64,000 nucleotides of DNA from Halalkalibacter okhensis (GCF_000787375.1 NZ_JRJU01000014.1:51122-115121); one strand, 5' to 3'. Positions 27,727 through 36,269 are shown, counted from the first letter of the stretch. The notes: generated from the letters alone by a model not told the origin. Made by a program: numbers and translations.

Positions 27727-28746
27727 ATGTCAACTTTATTAGACTCATTTGAATATAAAGGATTACAGCTTAAAAATAGGATTGTAATGCCACCAATGTG
27801 TCAGTACTCCGTTACAGCGAAAGATGGGAAGCCAAATGATTGGCATTTCACACATTATACTAGTCGTGCTATTGGTGGTACAGGACTAATTATTATGGAA
27901 ATGACAGATGTAGAGCCTGATGGAAGAATTTCTGATTTTGATTTAGGGATCTGGTCTGATGATCATATAGCGTCATTTGAACGAATTGTGAAAGCTTGTC
28001 AAAGTTATGGCGCGAAAGTAGGCATTCAAATTGCGCATGCTGGACGGAAAGCAGAGGATGCAGAGGTTCCGGTTTCGTCAACATCTGTTGCTTTTTCAGA
28101 AGATTATAAAGCGCCTCGGGAATTAACAACAGAAGAAGTAGAAAAGATGGTCATAAAGTTTGAACAAGCTTTTCAGCGTGCGGTGGCAGCTGGTGTGGAT
28201 ACGATTGAAATTCATGGAGCTCATGGATACTTAATTCACCAGTTCCAATCTCCGTTAACTAATCAACGAACAGACAAATACGGGCAAGATAAAAGTTTAT
28301 TTGGACGTGAAATCATTAAAGCCGCACGTCGCGTGATGCCAGAATCAATGCCATTAATTATGCGTATTTCAGCAATAGAGTATGCAGAAGAGGGCTATGA
28401 TGTTAATTATGCAATTGAACTTGCTGAAAAGTATAAAAAAGAGGGTGTTGATATTTTCCACATTTCATCTGGTGGAGAAAGCAACAACGGACCACAATAT
28501 TCAGGTCAAGGGTATCAAGTCGACCTTGCTCAAGCTGTGAAGCAAGCTTTGAATATTCCCGTAATTGCTGTTGGTCGTATGGAAGATGCTCAGTTTAGTG
28601 ATGAAGTTGTACGTGAAGGTAAAGCAGATCTTGTTGCTGTTGGTCGTGGAATGCTTCGTAGTCCGTTCTGGGCAAATGAAGCTTCCCTTGCCTTAGGAGG
28701 AGAAATCTTAACACCGAATGCATTACGAGCGGGGTATAGCTTTTAA
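27727..28746 (+). CDS. namA: NADPH dehydrogenase, old yellow enzyme
   Basis: A 339-residue FMN-containing ene reductase of the YqjM/NamA class. Class hallmarks are PPMCQYSV with the FMN-tuning Cys near 26 and Tyr near 28, QIAHAGRKA, and IEIHGAHGYLIHQFQSPLTNQRTDKYG with the substrate-binding His pair near 164 and 167; AVGRMEDAQ and LVAVGRGMLRSPFW bind the FMN phosphate. It reduces electrophilic enones and quinones with NADPH. Start ATG 27727, with AAAGGAAGAG just before; an in-frame GTG at 27721 is too close to it. Cotranscribed with the quinol monooxygenase. Confidence 0.95.
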   Translation: MSTLLDSFEYKGLQLKNRIVMPPMCQYSVTAKDGKPNDWHFTHYTSRAIGGTGLIIMEMTDVEPDGRISDFDLGIWSDDHIASFERIVKACQSYGAKVGIQIAHAGRKAEDAEVPVSSTSVAFSEDYKAPRELTTEEVEKMVIKFEQAFQRAVAAGVDTIEIHGAHGYLIHQFQSPLTNQRTDKYGQDKSLFGREIIKAARRVMPESMPLIMRISAIEYAEEGYDVNYAIELAEKYKKEGVDIFHISSGGESNNGPQYSGQGYQVDLAQAVKQALNIPVIAVGRMEDAQFSDEVVREGKADLVAVGRGMLRSPFWANEASLALGGEILTPNALRAGYSF

Positions 28747-28787
28747 AAAAAGTCGTATTGTCTGGAACAGAGGCAATTCTTTTAAAT

Positions 28788-28819
28788 GTAAGGGGTGGCC
28801 TCATGAGGCCACCCCTTAC
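28788..28819. repeat. Perfect 32-nt palindrome between convergent genes
   Basis: Two 16-base arms (GTAAGGGGTGGCCTCA and its complement) abut with no loop. It lies between namA and the convergent small gene whose stop codon touches it. A run of T is lacking on both sides, so it is a poor intrinsic terminator on paper but may still stop or protect transcripts. Confidence 0.7.
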
Positions 28820-28981
28820 CTATGTTGCATTATGCTGGCTTTCTTCGTAGGCTATAAGAACAACATCTTTATCGGTTGTGCTGTTAATTTCCTGCTCTAA
28901 GGAAATAATTCGTTCTAATAATTCTGGGCTTAGCTCTGCTGCTGTATAACGGTCAAACTCTACTGGTTCTTTTGATTCCAA
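28820..28981 (-). CDS. Hypothetical small acidic protein
   Basis: A small minus-strand gene. The start taken is TTG 28981, 9 bases after GAGGAG, giving 53 residues beginning ESKEPVEFDRYTAAELS. The frame extends upstream to a TTG at 29029, but that start has no ribosome site. The product is acidic and helical (ELLERIISLEQEIN) with no membrane span. Family not recognised. It is divergent from the patatin gene. Confidence 0.5.
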   Translation of the reverse strand: MESKEPVEFDRYTAAELSPELLERIISLEQEINSTTDKDVVLIAYEESQHNAT

Positions 28982-29136
28982 TTGGACCATCTCCTCGACT
29001 TTATCAATAATAAATTTCTCTAATTCCAAATGATCTATACAGCTAGAGTGTTTGTCATCATCTGGAATTGTTGTTATACTGTTTGACCTGAAAGTAAATG
29101 CTATTTAGTAAAACTAAGCATGAAAAGGTGAGGGCG

Positions 29137-30051
29137 TTGAAGATTTTATGCCTTGATGGCGGTGGAATTCGTGGTGTGTTTGAGGTAGCGATCTTACAAG
29201 CGCTAGAAGAAGAATACAATCAGCCTATTACTAATTTATTTGACCTCGTAGCAGGAACGAGTACAGGGTCAATAATTGCTACATCTGTAATTCTAGAAAA
29301 AAAAATGTCTGATGTATTAGATAGTTATAAGCAATTTGGGAGGAAAGTCTTTAAACGACAAGCGAAAATTGGATTGTTCAAAAGTGTTTATAGTGATAAA
29401 GATTTACGCCAATATTTTAAAGGGATGTTTGGGGATGTTACGTTATCTGATATTTCGAAGCCGTTATTAATTCCTGCAGTTGATGTAACTCACGGGAAAC
29501 CGTATGTGTATCGGTCCAATTATGGGCACCCTGGCAGTGATGATTTGTCGATCAAATTATGGGATGCGGTGCTTTCTTCTTGTTCAGCACCCGTTTATTT
29601 TCCTCCAAATAATATTAAAAATAAATACTTATCAGTAGACGGTGGATTGTGGGCCAATAATCCGTCATTAGTTTGCGTTACAGAGGCATTAGATTATTTT
29701 AAGGTGGACATAAATGATTTAAAGGTTTTATCACTCGGGACCGGATTACAAGATATTGAGTATAACATTGAGCCAGATAAATATTGGGGAATAAAAAAAT
29801 GGCTGCCTTTTCGTTTCATGACGATGAAAGTTCAACCTAAATTACTCGATTTGGCGCTAGATCTTTCGTCTGAGTCGATATCATACCATTGCCAAATTCT
29901 TTTAGGAAAAAAGTATTTTCGCTTAAATAGGGATTTAGGTGATGAAATCCCATTTGATGATGTGACATTTGTGGATGAATTAATTGAATTAGGGAAGCAT
30001 TTGTTTCAAGAGAAGAAGGATGAAGTTACAAAATTCTTAGAATTGAAATGA
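29137..30051 (+). CDS. Patatin-like phospholipase
   Basis: A 304-residue patatin-family lipid acyl hydrolase. The oxyanion loop DGGGIRG is at the N terminus, the nucleophile Ser is in GTSTG, and the partner Asp is in DGGLWANNP. Starting at TTG 29137 (AAGGTGAGG before it) gives MKILCLDGGGIRG, the typical N terminus; ATG 29098 adds 13 residues and lacks a good ribosome site. No signal peptide. It resembles the CapV-type phospholipases of CBASS in the conserved core, but no nucleotidyltransferase or accessory gene is nearby. A role in lipid turnover is possible. Confidence 0.9.
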   Translation: MKILCLDGGGIRGVFEVAILQALEEEYNQPITNLFDLVAGTSTGSIIATSVILEKKMSDVLDSYKQFGRKVFKRQAKIGLFKSVYSDKDLRQYFKGMFGDVTLSDISKPLLIPAVDVTHGKPYVYRSNYGHPGSDDLSIKLWDAVLSSCSAPVYFPPNNIKNKYLSVDGGLWANNPSLVCVTEALDYFKVDINDLKVLSLGTGLQDIEYNIEPDKYWGIKKWLPFRFMTMKVQPKLLDLALDLSSESISYHCQILLGKKYFRLNRDLGDEIPFDDVTFVDELIELGKHLFQEKKDEVTKFLELK

Positions 30052-30119
30052 GAAGAAAGACAATTATAGGCTATGATATGCATAGAATTATACAAATACA
30101 GTAAATGAGGTGAGGATAG

Positions 30120-30421
30120 GTGGTAACTGAAGTTATATTAAATGGTGTATCTATTCCGGTTATCAGTTTTAATGTAGAGTCATTAGAATCGACTACGGAT
30201 AAATCGTTGTTGAAAATAACATTTGATTTTAAAGTGAAAAGTGGAGAAGAATATCATAAAATCACAACTCTGTTGTACAAAATGAATTTTGACGTAAAAG
30301 TACCAAAAGAAGAAATAGAGTTTAAGGGTACCATCCATAATTATTCCACTTCATTTACGAATTTGTATGAAAAAATAATGTTGGGGTGTTTCACCTTGAA
30401 TTAATTGAGATAGAAAATTAG
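30120..30421 (+). pseudogene. DUF3219 (YkvR-like) protein, frameshifted
   Basis: A ~100-residue protein of the DUF3219 family, recognised from KITFDFKVKSGEEYHKITTLLYK and TIHNYSTSFTNLYE. The reading frame stops early (LGCFTLN-stop). Adding one G to the GGGG run at about 30382-30385 restores LGVFHLELIEIEN-stop at 30421, the expected type of C terminus. The gene therefore lacks one base of a homopolymer, like four others in this window. Start GTG 30120 behind GAGGTGAGG. Function unknown. It follows the patatin gene by 68 bases and may be in its operon. Confidence 0.75.
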
Positions 30422-30435
30422 GTGTCAGCATAGAT

Positions 30436-30464
30436 TGAGAGGATGGTTATAAGCCATCCTCTCA
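30436..30464. terminator. Hairpin between convergent genes
   Basis: TGAGAGGATGG and CCATCCTCTCA form an 11-bp perfect stem. The following T stretch is weak on both strands (ATTTG). It lies between the DUF3219 gene and the convergent coat-like gene. Confidence 0.55.
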
Positions 30465-30470
30465 TTTGAA

Positions 30471-30896
30471 TTAATAAAAATAAGGAAAGAAGAAACTTCT
30501 TAAAATAGGAAATGGGAAATAACGGCGTCTGAACCGACGGAATCTTCTAGGAAAACCATAGCCGTATCCATATCCACCACCAGGAAATCCACCATAACCG
30601 CCATAACGAAAATCAGTAGTGTCATCATGATCCATATCGCCTACTGGCATTAACATGTTTACTCCATTTTGATCGATGCCATCGATGATTCCGTCATGAA
30701 CTTGCCCATCTGTCGTCTCAAATTGCATTAAGTGATGATGATACCTTTGACATAAATCATGTAATTGTTGTTGGTGAAGCCCTGCATCCATTCCCATCTG
30801 AGGCATACCATGTTGTGGGTATTGTTCGGCATAATTCATTGCCCCTTGTTGAACGGATTGCCCTTGTGGCATCTGATTCATTGGAAAATTTTGCAT
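30471..30896 (-). CDS. Gly/Tyr/Arg-rich coat-like protein, hypothetical
   Basis: A 141-residue protein. The N-terminal third is Met/Gln/Pro-rich (MQNFPMNQMPQGQSVQQG), the middle has a compact segment FETTDGQVHDGIIDGIDQNG that resembles a small barrel, and the C terminus is GYGGFPGGGYGYGYGFPRR followed by an Arg/Phe-rich tail. Such composition is typical of spore coat or other surface proteins in Bacillaceae, but no family name is certain. Start ATG 30896 is behind AGGAGGCG. Upstream in-frame starts would put this site inside the gene. Confidence 0.7.
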   Translation of the reverse strand: MQNFPMNQMPQGQSVQQGAMNYAEQYPQHGMPQMGMDAGLHQQQLHDLCQRYHHHLMQFETTDGQVHDGIIDGIDQNGVNMLMPVGDMDHDDTTDFRYGGYGGFPGGGYGYGYGFPRRFRRFRRRYFPFPILRSFFFPYFY

Positions 30897-30974
30897 TTTT
30901 TTATCGCCTCCTTTTCTAAAACCAAGATATTCACCTATGGGTAAATGTGTCACTTAGATGTGGGAATTTTTTTA

Positions 30975-31057
30975 TTCTTTTTGTACGGAAGGACAAAAAG
31001 AAAAATAACTGCGCCTTCCATTGTTTCATTTTTCAAGAAATGGAAGGCGCAGTTTTT
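30975..31057 (-). terminator. Intrinsic terminator after alcohol dehydrogenase
   Basis: A 16-bp stem (31007-31022 with 31039-31054), core CTGCGCCTTCCATT, followed on the minus strand by TTATTTTTC. A second perfect stem TTCTTTTTGT/ACAAAAAGAA lies just beyond it at about 30975-31002. Confidence 0.8.
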
Positions 31058-31076
31058 ATTCGTGCTAAATTTAAAA

Positions 31077-32210
31077 TTATGGTTTCAAAACGACCTTTAT
31101 ACAATCATCTTCATGATTATTAAACATTTTGTATGCTTCACTCGCATCATTAAGTGTAGCTGTGTGGGTAATAATTTCTCTAGGATCATATTCTTGATTG
31201 ACAATTTGTTCATATAATGTCGGCATAATAGGAATAACTGGAGCCTGGCCCATTTTTATTGTAATGTTTCGTGAGAAGAATGGACCTAATGGGAAATTGT
31301 TATAATTGCTACCATACACACCAGTTAGTTGAACTGTTCCTGCTTTTCTCACAGCTTTTGTGGCGATTTGAATGGGGCCAAGTGTTCCACCTTGTAGCTT
31401 TAATTTTTGTTCAATAAACTCAAGTGGAGATTTCTTCCCATCCATCCCTACACAATCGATAACAACATCGGCGCCACCTGATGTGATTTCTTTTAGGTGT
31501 TCTCCCATATCAGGAAACTGCGTGAAATCAAAAATTTCGACGTTATTTGTTTTCTTGGCATGGTTTAAGCGATAATCTAAATAATCAACTGCAATAACTC
31601 GCTTTGCTCCTTTTCTCCAAGCATATTTTTGAGTCATGAGACCAACAGGACCAGATCCTAAAACAATGACTGTATCTCCTTCTTTTACACCAGCATGCTC
31701 GACGCTCCAATATGCTGTTGGAAGAACATCTGATAAAAAAAGCAAAGATTCGTCTTCGAGTTCACATGATTCTGGAATAACAAAAGGTGTGTAGTTTCCA
31801 AATGGAACTTTTAAGTATTCAGCTTGACCGCCTGGATGATTTCCGAATTTTTCTGTATATCCAAAATACCCTCCTGAATCATAATGGGGGTTCGAATTGT
31901 CACATTGACTTGTCAAATCATGCTCACAGTATATGCAATGGCCACAAGCGACGTTAAATGGAACAACAACTCGATCTCCTTTTTTAACTTTTGTTACCTC
32001 AGGTCCTACTTCCTCAACGATCCCCATTGGTTCATGACCAATGCTATAGCCTTTTGGTAATGGCATATTCCCTTGATATAGGTGCAAATCAGAACCACAA
32101 ATAGCTGTGCTCGTTATTTTTACAATAATATCATCTTGTTTTTCGATTTTTGCATCCTCTACATTTGTCACCTCAACATGATTTGGTCCTTGATATGTTA
32201 CAGCTCTCAT
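31077..32210 (-). CDS. Zinc-dependent alcohol/formaldehyde dehydrogenase-like
   Basis: A 377-residue medium-chain dehydrogenase. The catalytic zinc ligands are in AICGSDLHLYQG and GHEPMG, the structural zinc cysteines in CGHCIYCEHDLTSQC, and the NAD site is VLGSGPVGL. The long insert GGYFGYTEKFGNHPGGQAEY is typical of the glutathione-independent formaldehyde dehydrogenase-like subgroup. Substrate unproven. Start ATG 32210 with GGAG 7 bases before. It forms a single-gene unit with its own terminator, divergent from speD. Confidence 0.92.
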   Translation of the reverse strand: MRAVTYQGPNHVEVTNVEDAKIEKQDDIIVKITSTAICGSDLHLYQGNMPLPKGYSIGHEPMGIVEEVGPEVTKVKKGDRVVVPFNVACGHCIYCEHDLTSQCDNSNPHYDSGGYFGYTEKFGNHPGGQAEYLKVPFGNYTPFVIPESCELEDESLLFLSDVLPTAYWSVEHAGVKEGDTVIVLGSGPVGLMTQKYAWRKGAKRVIAVDYLDYRLNHAKKTNNVEIFDFTQFPDMGEHLKEITSGGADVVIDCVGMDGKKSPLEFIEQKLKLQGGTLGPIQIATKAVRKAGTVQLTGVYGSNYNNFPLGPFFSRNITIKMGQAPVIPIMPTLYEQIVNQEYDPREIITHTATLNDASEAYKMFNNHEDDCIKVVLKP

Positions 32211-32399
32211 TCTGACACTCCAATCCTTTTTCTTTTCGTACAATAACAGTATTTCCACTTCTCTATATTGAACATCTGTAAATTAATTACATATTCGTGA
32301 GGTGTAAGAGATTTTGGTTTAGATTGATAAAGATGGGTACCATAAAAAATATAAATCAATGAGTGAAATGATTACAGAAAATAAGGGGGACCTTATTCC

Positions 32400-33206
32400 A
32401 TGAAGATAACACCCGAACAACGAGTGACATTGCATGAATTTAACAATTTAACGAAGTCATTAAGTTTTAACATGTATGATGTCTGTTATACAAAGACAAA
32501 GGCAGAACGAGAAGCGTATATTGAATATATAGATGAGCAATATAATGCTGATCGCTTAACGAAAATTCTTGAAAATGTTACGGAGATAATCGGTGCTCAT
32601 GTGTTAAATGTAGCCAAGCAAGATTTTGTTCCACAAGGAGCGAGTGTCACATTATTGGTTTCTGAAGGGCCTGTAGTAGAGGTGCCAACAGAATCATTAG
32701 ATGAGTCACCTGGTCCATTACCAGAATCGGTTGTATTGTCTTTAGATAAAAGTCATATCACCGTTCACACATATCCAGAATATCATCCGGTTGAGGGAAT
32801 AAGTACGTTCAGAGCAGACATTGATGTCTCAACATGCGGGGAAATTTCCCCGCTAAAGGCACTGAACTATTTGATTCATTCGTTTGAAACCGACATTATG
32901 ACAATGGATTATCGAGTTCGTGGTTTTACAAGAGATATAAAAGGACAGAAGTTATTTATCGATCACGAAATCAATTCCATCCAAAATTACATACCGGATG
33001 AAGTGAAGAAGTTGTACGACATGATCGACGTGAACATTTACCAAGAAAATATCTTTCATACAAAATGCAAATTAAAAGAATTTGATTTAGATAATTATTT
33101 GTTCGGCACAACAAAGGTAAACCTGCATCCAGGAGAAGCGGAAGAAATAACCGCTAAACTAACGACTGAGATGGATGAAATTTTTTATGGAAAAAACATT
33201 CTATAA
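32400..33206 (+). CDS. speD: S-adenosylmethionine decarboxylase proenzyme, E. coli type
   Basis: A 268-residue SpeD of the long type. The processing and active-site region is [16 protein letters not shown]: self-cleavage before Ser yields the pyruvoyl group and the two subunits. [23 protein letters not shown] carries the conserved Cys and the central helix. It makes decarboxylated SAM, the aminopropyl donor for spermidine. Start ATG 32400 behind AGGGGGACC. speE is not next to it. Long-type SpeD in Bacillaceae is less common than the short SpeH form. Confidence 0.95.
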   Translation: MKITPEQRVTLHEFNNLTKSLSFNMYDVCYTKTKAEREAYIEYIDEQYNADRLTKILENVTEIIGAHVLNVAKQDFVPQGASVTLLVSEGPVVEVPTESLDESPGPLPESVVLSLDKSHITVHTYPEYHPVEGISTFRADIDVSTCGEISPLKALNYLIHSFETDIMTMDYRVRGFTRDIKGQKLFIDHEINSIQNYIPDEVKKLYDMIDVNIYQENIFHTKCKLKEFDLDNYLFGTTKVNLHPGEAEEITAKLTTEMDEIFYGKNIL

Positions 33207-33328
33207 CAGAGGATCGTTTAAAGAAGGTATTGAGAATTTAGTTACTTCTTTAATCAGCGTCCTTCAGAAAAGAATGAAAATTGATAACTAATCAGAGAAA
33301 TGATACAAGTAATAATGGAGATGACTAT

Positions 33329-33591
33329 ATGGCAAAAAGAAAAAGTTTACTTGTACCTGAAGCAAGGCAAGCACTCAATGAATTTAAAGGACAAGTTATG
33401 GCTAAGGAGGGCTTTGGTGTCTCGGGTTCACAACAAGTGAAATATGAAGTAGCAAAAGAATTACATGTTCCTTTAAAAAAGGATACAACGGAGGTCTCAC
33501 TTCCAAACAAGCAGGTGAAATTGGCGGGAAAATAGGTGGGAGTATGGTAAAAGAAATGATTCGTATGGCACAGGAAAATTTATATAAATGA
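33329..33591 (+). pseudogene. Alpha/beta-type small acid-soluble spore protein, frameshifted
   Basis: An alpha/beta-type SASP of about 87 residues. SLLVPEARQALNEFKGQVM opens it, and YEVAKELHVPL corresponds to the germination-protease region. At an A6 run (33475-33480) the frame leaves the family and soon stops; one more A gives KKGYNGGLTSKQAGEIGG and then IRMAQENLYK-stop, the standard DNA-binding half. The break site reads A-AAA-AAG, the strongest bacterial -1 slippery heptamer. Start ATG 33329 with GGAG 8 bases before. SASPs coat and protect spore DNA, which marks the organism as spore-forming. Confidence 0.85.
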
Positions 33592-33604
33592 AAGGTAGGA
33601 TTAT

Positions 33605-33766
33605 ATGAAAGAACATAGAGATGGTAACGAATCAGTAGGACAATTACAAAAACAAGAATTAGAACATGAGTTTTCAGAGGAATTATCAGATGGTGGAGAG
33701 CGAAATGAAATGGCAGAAAAGCAGCAACAAGATCCATCAAGGCGCAAACGGATTAGAACTGGGTGA
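33605..33766 (+). CDS. Hypothetical small hydrophilic protein
   Basis: A 53-residue, highly charged protein (MKEHRDGNESVGQLQKQELE..., ending RRKRIRTG) right behind the SASP gene, with AGGTAGGA 4-5 bases before the ATG. No hydrophobic core, so it is likely disordered. The 13-base gap suggests cotranscription with the SASP and hence a possible forespore role. Family not recognised. Confidence 0.55.
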   Translation: MKEHRDGNESVGQLQKQELEHEFSEELSDGGERNEMAEKQQQDPSRRKRIRTG

Positions 33767-33920
33767 AGTAGCGATAATTTGAGAATTTAGTTATTAGGGA
33801 GGTACTTTTGTATCTCCTTTATATATATGCCTCTAATCTGGAGATTTTACATTAATAAAGGAATTATGATTTTTAATGGTAATAGAGAGTAGAAAAAAAT
33901 CTTTAGTTGGAGGTGTTCAG

Positions 33921-34469
33921 GTGAATCGCATTATGGTGATGGGGGTTTCTGCCGGTGTTGGTAAATCTACATTTGCTAGAAAACTAGGGAGATTAATAAA
34001 GACTGAAGTATACCACTTGGATAAGCTGTATTGGAAACCGAATTGGGTCGAAGCTTCGTTAGAGGAGTTTTCTGCCAAACAACAAGCAATTGTCAAACAA
34101 GATAAATGGATCATCGATGGAAACTATAGTAATACATATGATATCAGAATGAAGTACTGCGATACGATCATCTATATAGAGCTCCCTCTCTACGTTTGTT
34201 TATACCGAGTATACAAAAGGTGGCTTACGAATATCGGTAGGACTCGCATTGATATGGGAGTGGGTTGTAATGAGAAGTTGGATGCCCAATTTATTAAATT
34301 TATCATAAGCACATATTATGATCGCAAAAAACAGATGAAATATCGGATGAAAGAATTTCAACAACATCCTACTAATCAAGTGATAACTTTGAAAAGTAAA
34401 AAAGAGATTCAATCATTTTTAGAATCTCTACATTCAGAGAAAACTGGTTTAAAGAGTTTAAAGATATGA
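33921..34469 (+). CDS. P-loop kinase, topology-modulation (FlaR) type
   Basis: A 182-residue adenylate-kinase-like P-loop protein of the group often annotated as DNA topology modulation protein FlaR. Walker A is GVSAGVGKST, followed by the diagnostic HLDKLYWKPNWVEAS segment and DKWIIDGNYSNT. The nucleotide-kinase lid is short. The annotated DNA-topology role is historical; the true substrate is unknown. Start is GTG 33921 with TTGGAGGTG 5-7 bases before; longer in-frame starts precede that site. Confidence 0.85.
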   Translation: MNRIMVMGVSAGVGKSTFARKLGRLIKTEVYHLDKLYWKPNWVEASLEEFSAKQQAIVKQDKWIIDGNYSNTYDIRMKYCDTIIYIELPLYVCLYRVYKRWLTNIGRTRIDMGVGCNEKLDAQFIKFIISTYYDRKKQMKYRMKEFQQHPTNQVITLKSKKEIQSFLESLHSEKTGLKSLKI

Positions 34470-34564
34470 TAATACAAAAATTAACATAAGAGTTTACCTT
34501 CATTCCTATTCTTTACTACAGTATAATGATTACTATGAAATTATTATACTAGGAGAAGATTCAG

Positions 34565-35698
34565 ATGATTAACACAAACGTAGATCTGCACTCAGAAATG
34601 AAAAACAATCATCTGACTGCAGATTTAACTGAATATGAGATAAAGTTACTGAGTAAGTTTTCCGAGCTAGTTCATTTTGACAACGGTGAATACATAATAG
34701 AAGAAGGAGAACCTAATTGGTTTGTATATATCGTTAAAAGCGGGATGGTTATACGTCAGGATAATAACCGTCATGCCTCTTATAAAGCTGGAGATGTATT
34801 GGGGACCGATTCTCTTTTTGATACATCTAGTTATCAAGCCTCTTCTGCCATTTCTCAAGGTTCGAGCTCGGTTTTTAAAATAAATGTCGAAGTACTCTTT
34901 TCAGCCGAAAGATATAAAGATCTTCAAATTAGGTTGTTAAGTAAAGTGGTTTCTCAACTGTCAACTGAATTAGGAGAAAAACAAAAACAGGAACGTAAAC
35001 CATATAAAGCATTAGCGTTATTAACAACGAATCTATTAGCAGTTGCATCAATTTACACATTGCTTTTAATTTCACTTACCACATTTGTTGAAGCAACAGG
35101 AGTTTCTACCTATGTTGATATTAGCATTATAATTGGTTTTGCTGCAGTAATGGTAATGATTATGAAACAAAGTGGCTATTCTTTTCAATCTTTTGGTGTC
35201 ACAATAAAGAATTGGAAACAGCATAGCAAAGAAGCTGTCTTATATACGTTCCCTGTATTATTGTTTTTTTTGATTCTCAAATGGGGCTTAATTACGTTTA
35301 TACCTGCTTTTTCTCACATGCCTTTAATTAACATAGAAGCTACGTTTGAAGACATCGGATTTACATATTCGATGTTTGCTTTTTCAGTTGTTGTCTACAT
35401 CTTATTTTCAATTGTCCAAGAGTTCATCGCTAGAGCAGGTTTGCAATCTGCGTTTTCACTATTTCTTCCAGATTCAAAATGGAAAGTGCTATTATCGATT
35501 GTATTATCAAATTTATTGTTCGCGATGGCACACTCTCATATAAATATATGGTTTGCTTTGACGGCTTTCATACCTGGCCTCTATTGGGGTTGGATGTTTG
35601 AAAAACAACGTTCAATAGTTGGTGTTTCCATTTCTCATATGTTGATAGGCATTTGGGTCATATTTATTTTAGGGTTTACTCAATTTTTGACTTTATAA
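34565..35698 (+). CDS. cNMP-binding domain fused to CPBP membrane protease
   Basis: A 377-residue two-part protein. Residues ~20-135 form a cyclic-nucleotide-binding (CAP-type) beta roll: FDNGEYIIEEGEPNWFVYIVKSG and YKAGDVLGTDSLFD. Residues ~150-375 hold about seven to eight membrane segments of the CPBP (Abi/Rce1) glutamic protease family: VQEFIARAGLQ (Glu...Arg motif 1), FAMAHSHI (motif 2 His) and VSISHMLIG (motif 3 His). Motif 1 is QE rather than the usual EE. The layout suggests a cyclic-nucleotide-gated intramembrane protease, which is inference. ATG 34565 follows AGGAG. Confidence 0.85.
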   Translation: MINTNVDLHSEMKNNHLTADLTEYEIKLLSKFSELVHFDNGEYIIEEGEPNWFVYIVKSGMVIRQDNNRHASYKAGDVLGTDSLFDTSSYQASSAISQGSSSVFKINVEVLFSAERYKDLQIRLLSKVVSQLSTELGEKQKQERKPYKALALLTTNLLAVASIYTLLLISLTTFVEATGVSTYVDISIIIGFAAVMVMIMKQSGYSFQSFGVTIKNWKQHSKEAVLYTFPVLLFFLILKWGLITFIPAFSHMPLINIEATFEDIGFTYSMFAFSVVVYILFSIVQEFIARAGLQSAFSLFLPDSKWKVLLSIVLSNLLFAMAHSHINIWFALTAFIPGLYWGWMFEKQRSIVGVSISHMLIGIWVIFILGFTQFLTL

Positions 35699-35704
35699 AA
35701 GAAT

Positions 35705-35737
35705 AAAAGAGGCAAAGTATCATTTTGTCTCTTTTTG
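35705..35737 (+). terminator. Intrinsic terminator after CPBP gene
   Basis: AAAAGAG(G)CAAA pairs with TTTTGTCTCTTTT with a small bulge, running into T residues, just after the stop codon. Confidence 0.65.
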
Positions 35738-35799
35738 CTTTTGTTTTTTTATTAAAATAGATAACCTGTATGTAGTGTTATAGAAAAGGAGGTCATTAT

Positions 35800-36075
35800 A
35801 TGTTAGTACGTTACAAGGCAATTGTTCTTGGAAAAGTTCAAGGTGTTGGTTTTCGGTATTTTACTCAGCATGAGGCTTTAAAGCATCACATTAATGGAAC
35901 AGTACGGAATTTAGATGACGGATCAGTAGAAATCGATGCAGAAGGGGAAAGGGAGGATATTGCTAGATTCATTCAAGCTGTAAAAAAGGGACCTATGTTT
36001 TCTAAAGTGCAGGAGATTAAGATAAATAAGCAAGAAGACACAAAGCACTATACCTCCTTTACCATTGCTTACTAA
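35800..36075 (+). CDS. acyP: Acylphosphatase
   Basis: A 91-residue acylphosphatase of normal size. The signature [16 protein letters not shown] holds the catalytic Arg near residue 19, and the conserved Asn is in [13 protein letters not shown]. It hydrolyses acyl phosphates such as carbamoyl or acetyl phosphate in the cytosol. AGGAGG precedes the ATG by 8 bases. It lies alone between a terminator and the fabHF promoter region. Confidence 0.95.
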   Translation: MLVRYKAIVLGKVQGVGFRYFTQHEALKHHINGTVRNLDDGSVEIDAEGEREDIARFIQAVKKGPMFSKVQEIKINKQEDTKHYTSFTIAY

Positions 36076-36221
36076 AGAGGTTTTTTGATAGTTTAGTAAT
36101 AATTTAAGAGTTTTTTCATTTGATTATTTATTGCTTCAAAAAAGACAAGATTCGTGCATTTAAAATAAAAATGTTCGACAAGTATGTCTTTTAACCAAAT
36201 AAATTCAAATAAAAATAATAC

Positions 36222-36242
36222 GGTCTTCAATTTTTGAAGACC
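36222..36242. repeat. Inverted repeat before fabH
   Basis: GGTCTTCAA-TTT-TTGAAGACC is a perfect 9-bp stem with a 3-nt loop, without a T run. It may end the acyP transcript or be an operator; its right arm includes a possible -35 (TTGAAG) for fabH. Confidence 0.5.
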
Positions 36243-36269
36243 ATGCTGTAGAATAGTTTATAGGAGATA

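Noticed and set aside
29137..30421. A CBASS or other anti-phage operon built on the patatin gene
   Set aside because: No cGAS/DncV-like nucleotidyltransferase, HORMA, TRIP13 or ubiquitin-like gene is near; the neighbours are DUF3219 and ordinary genes.
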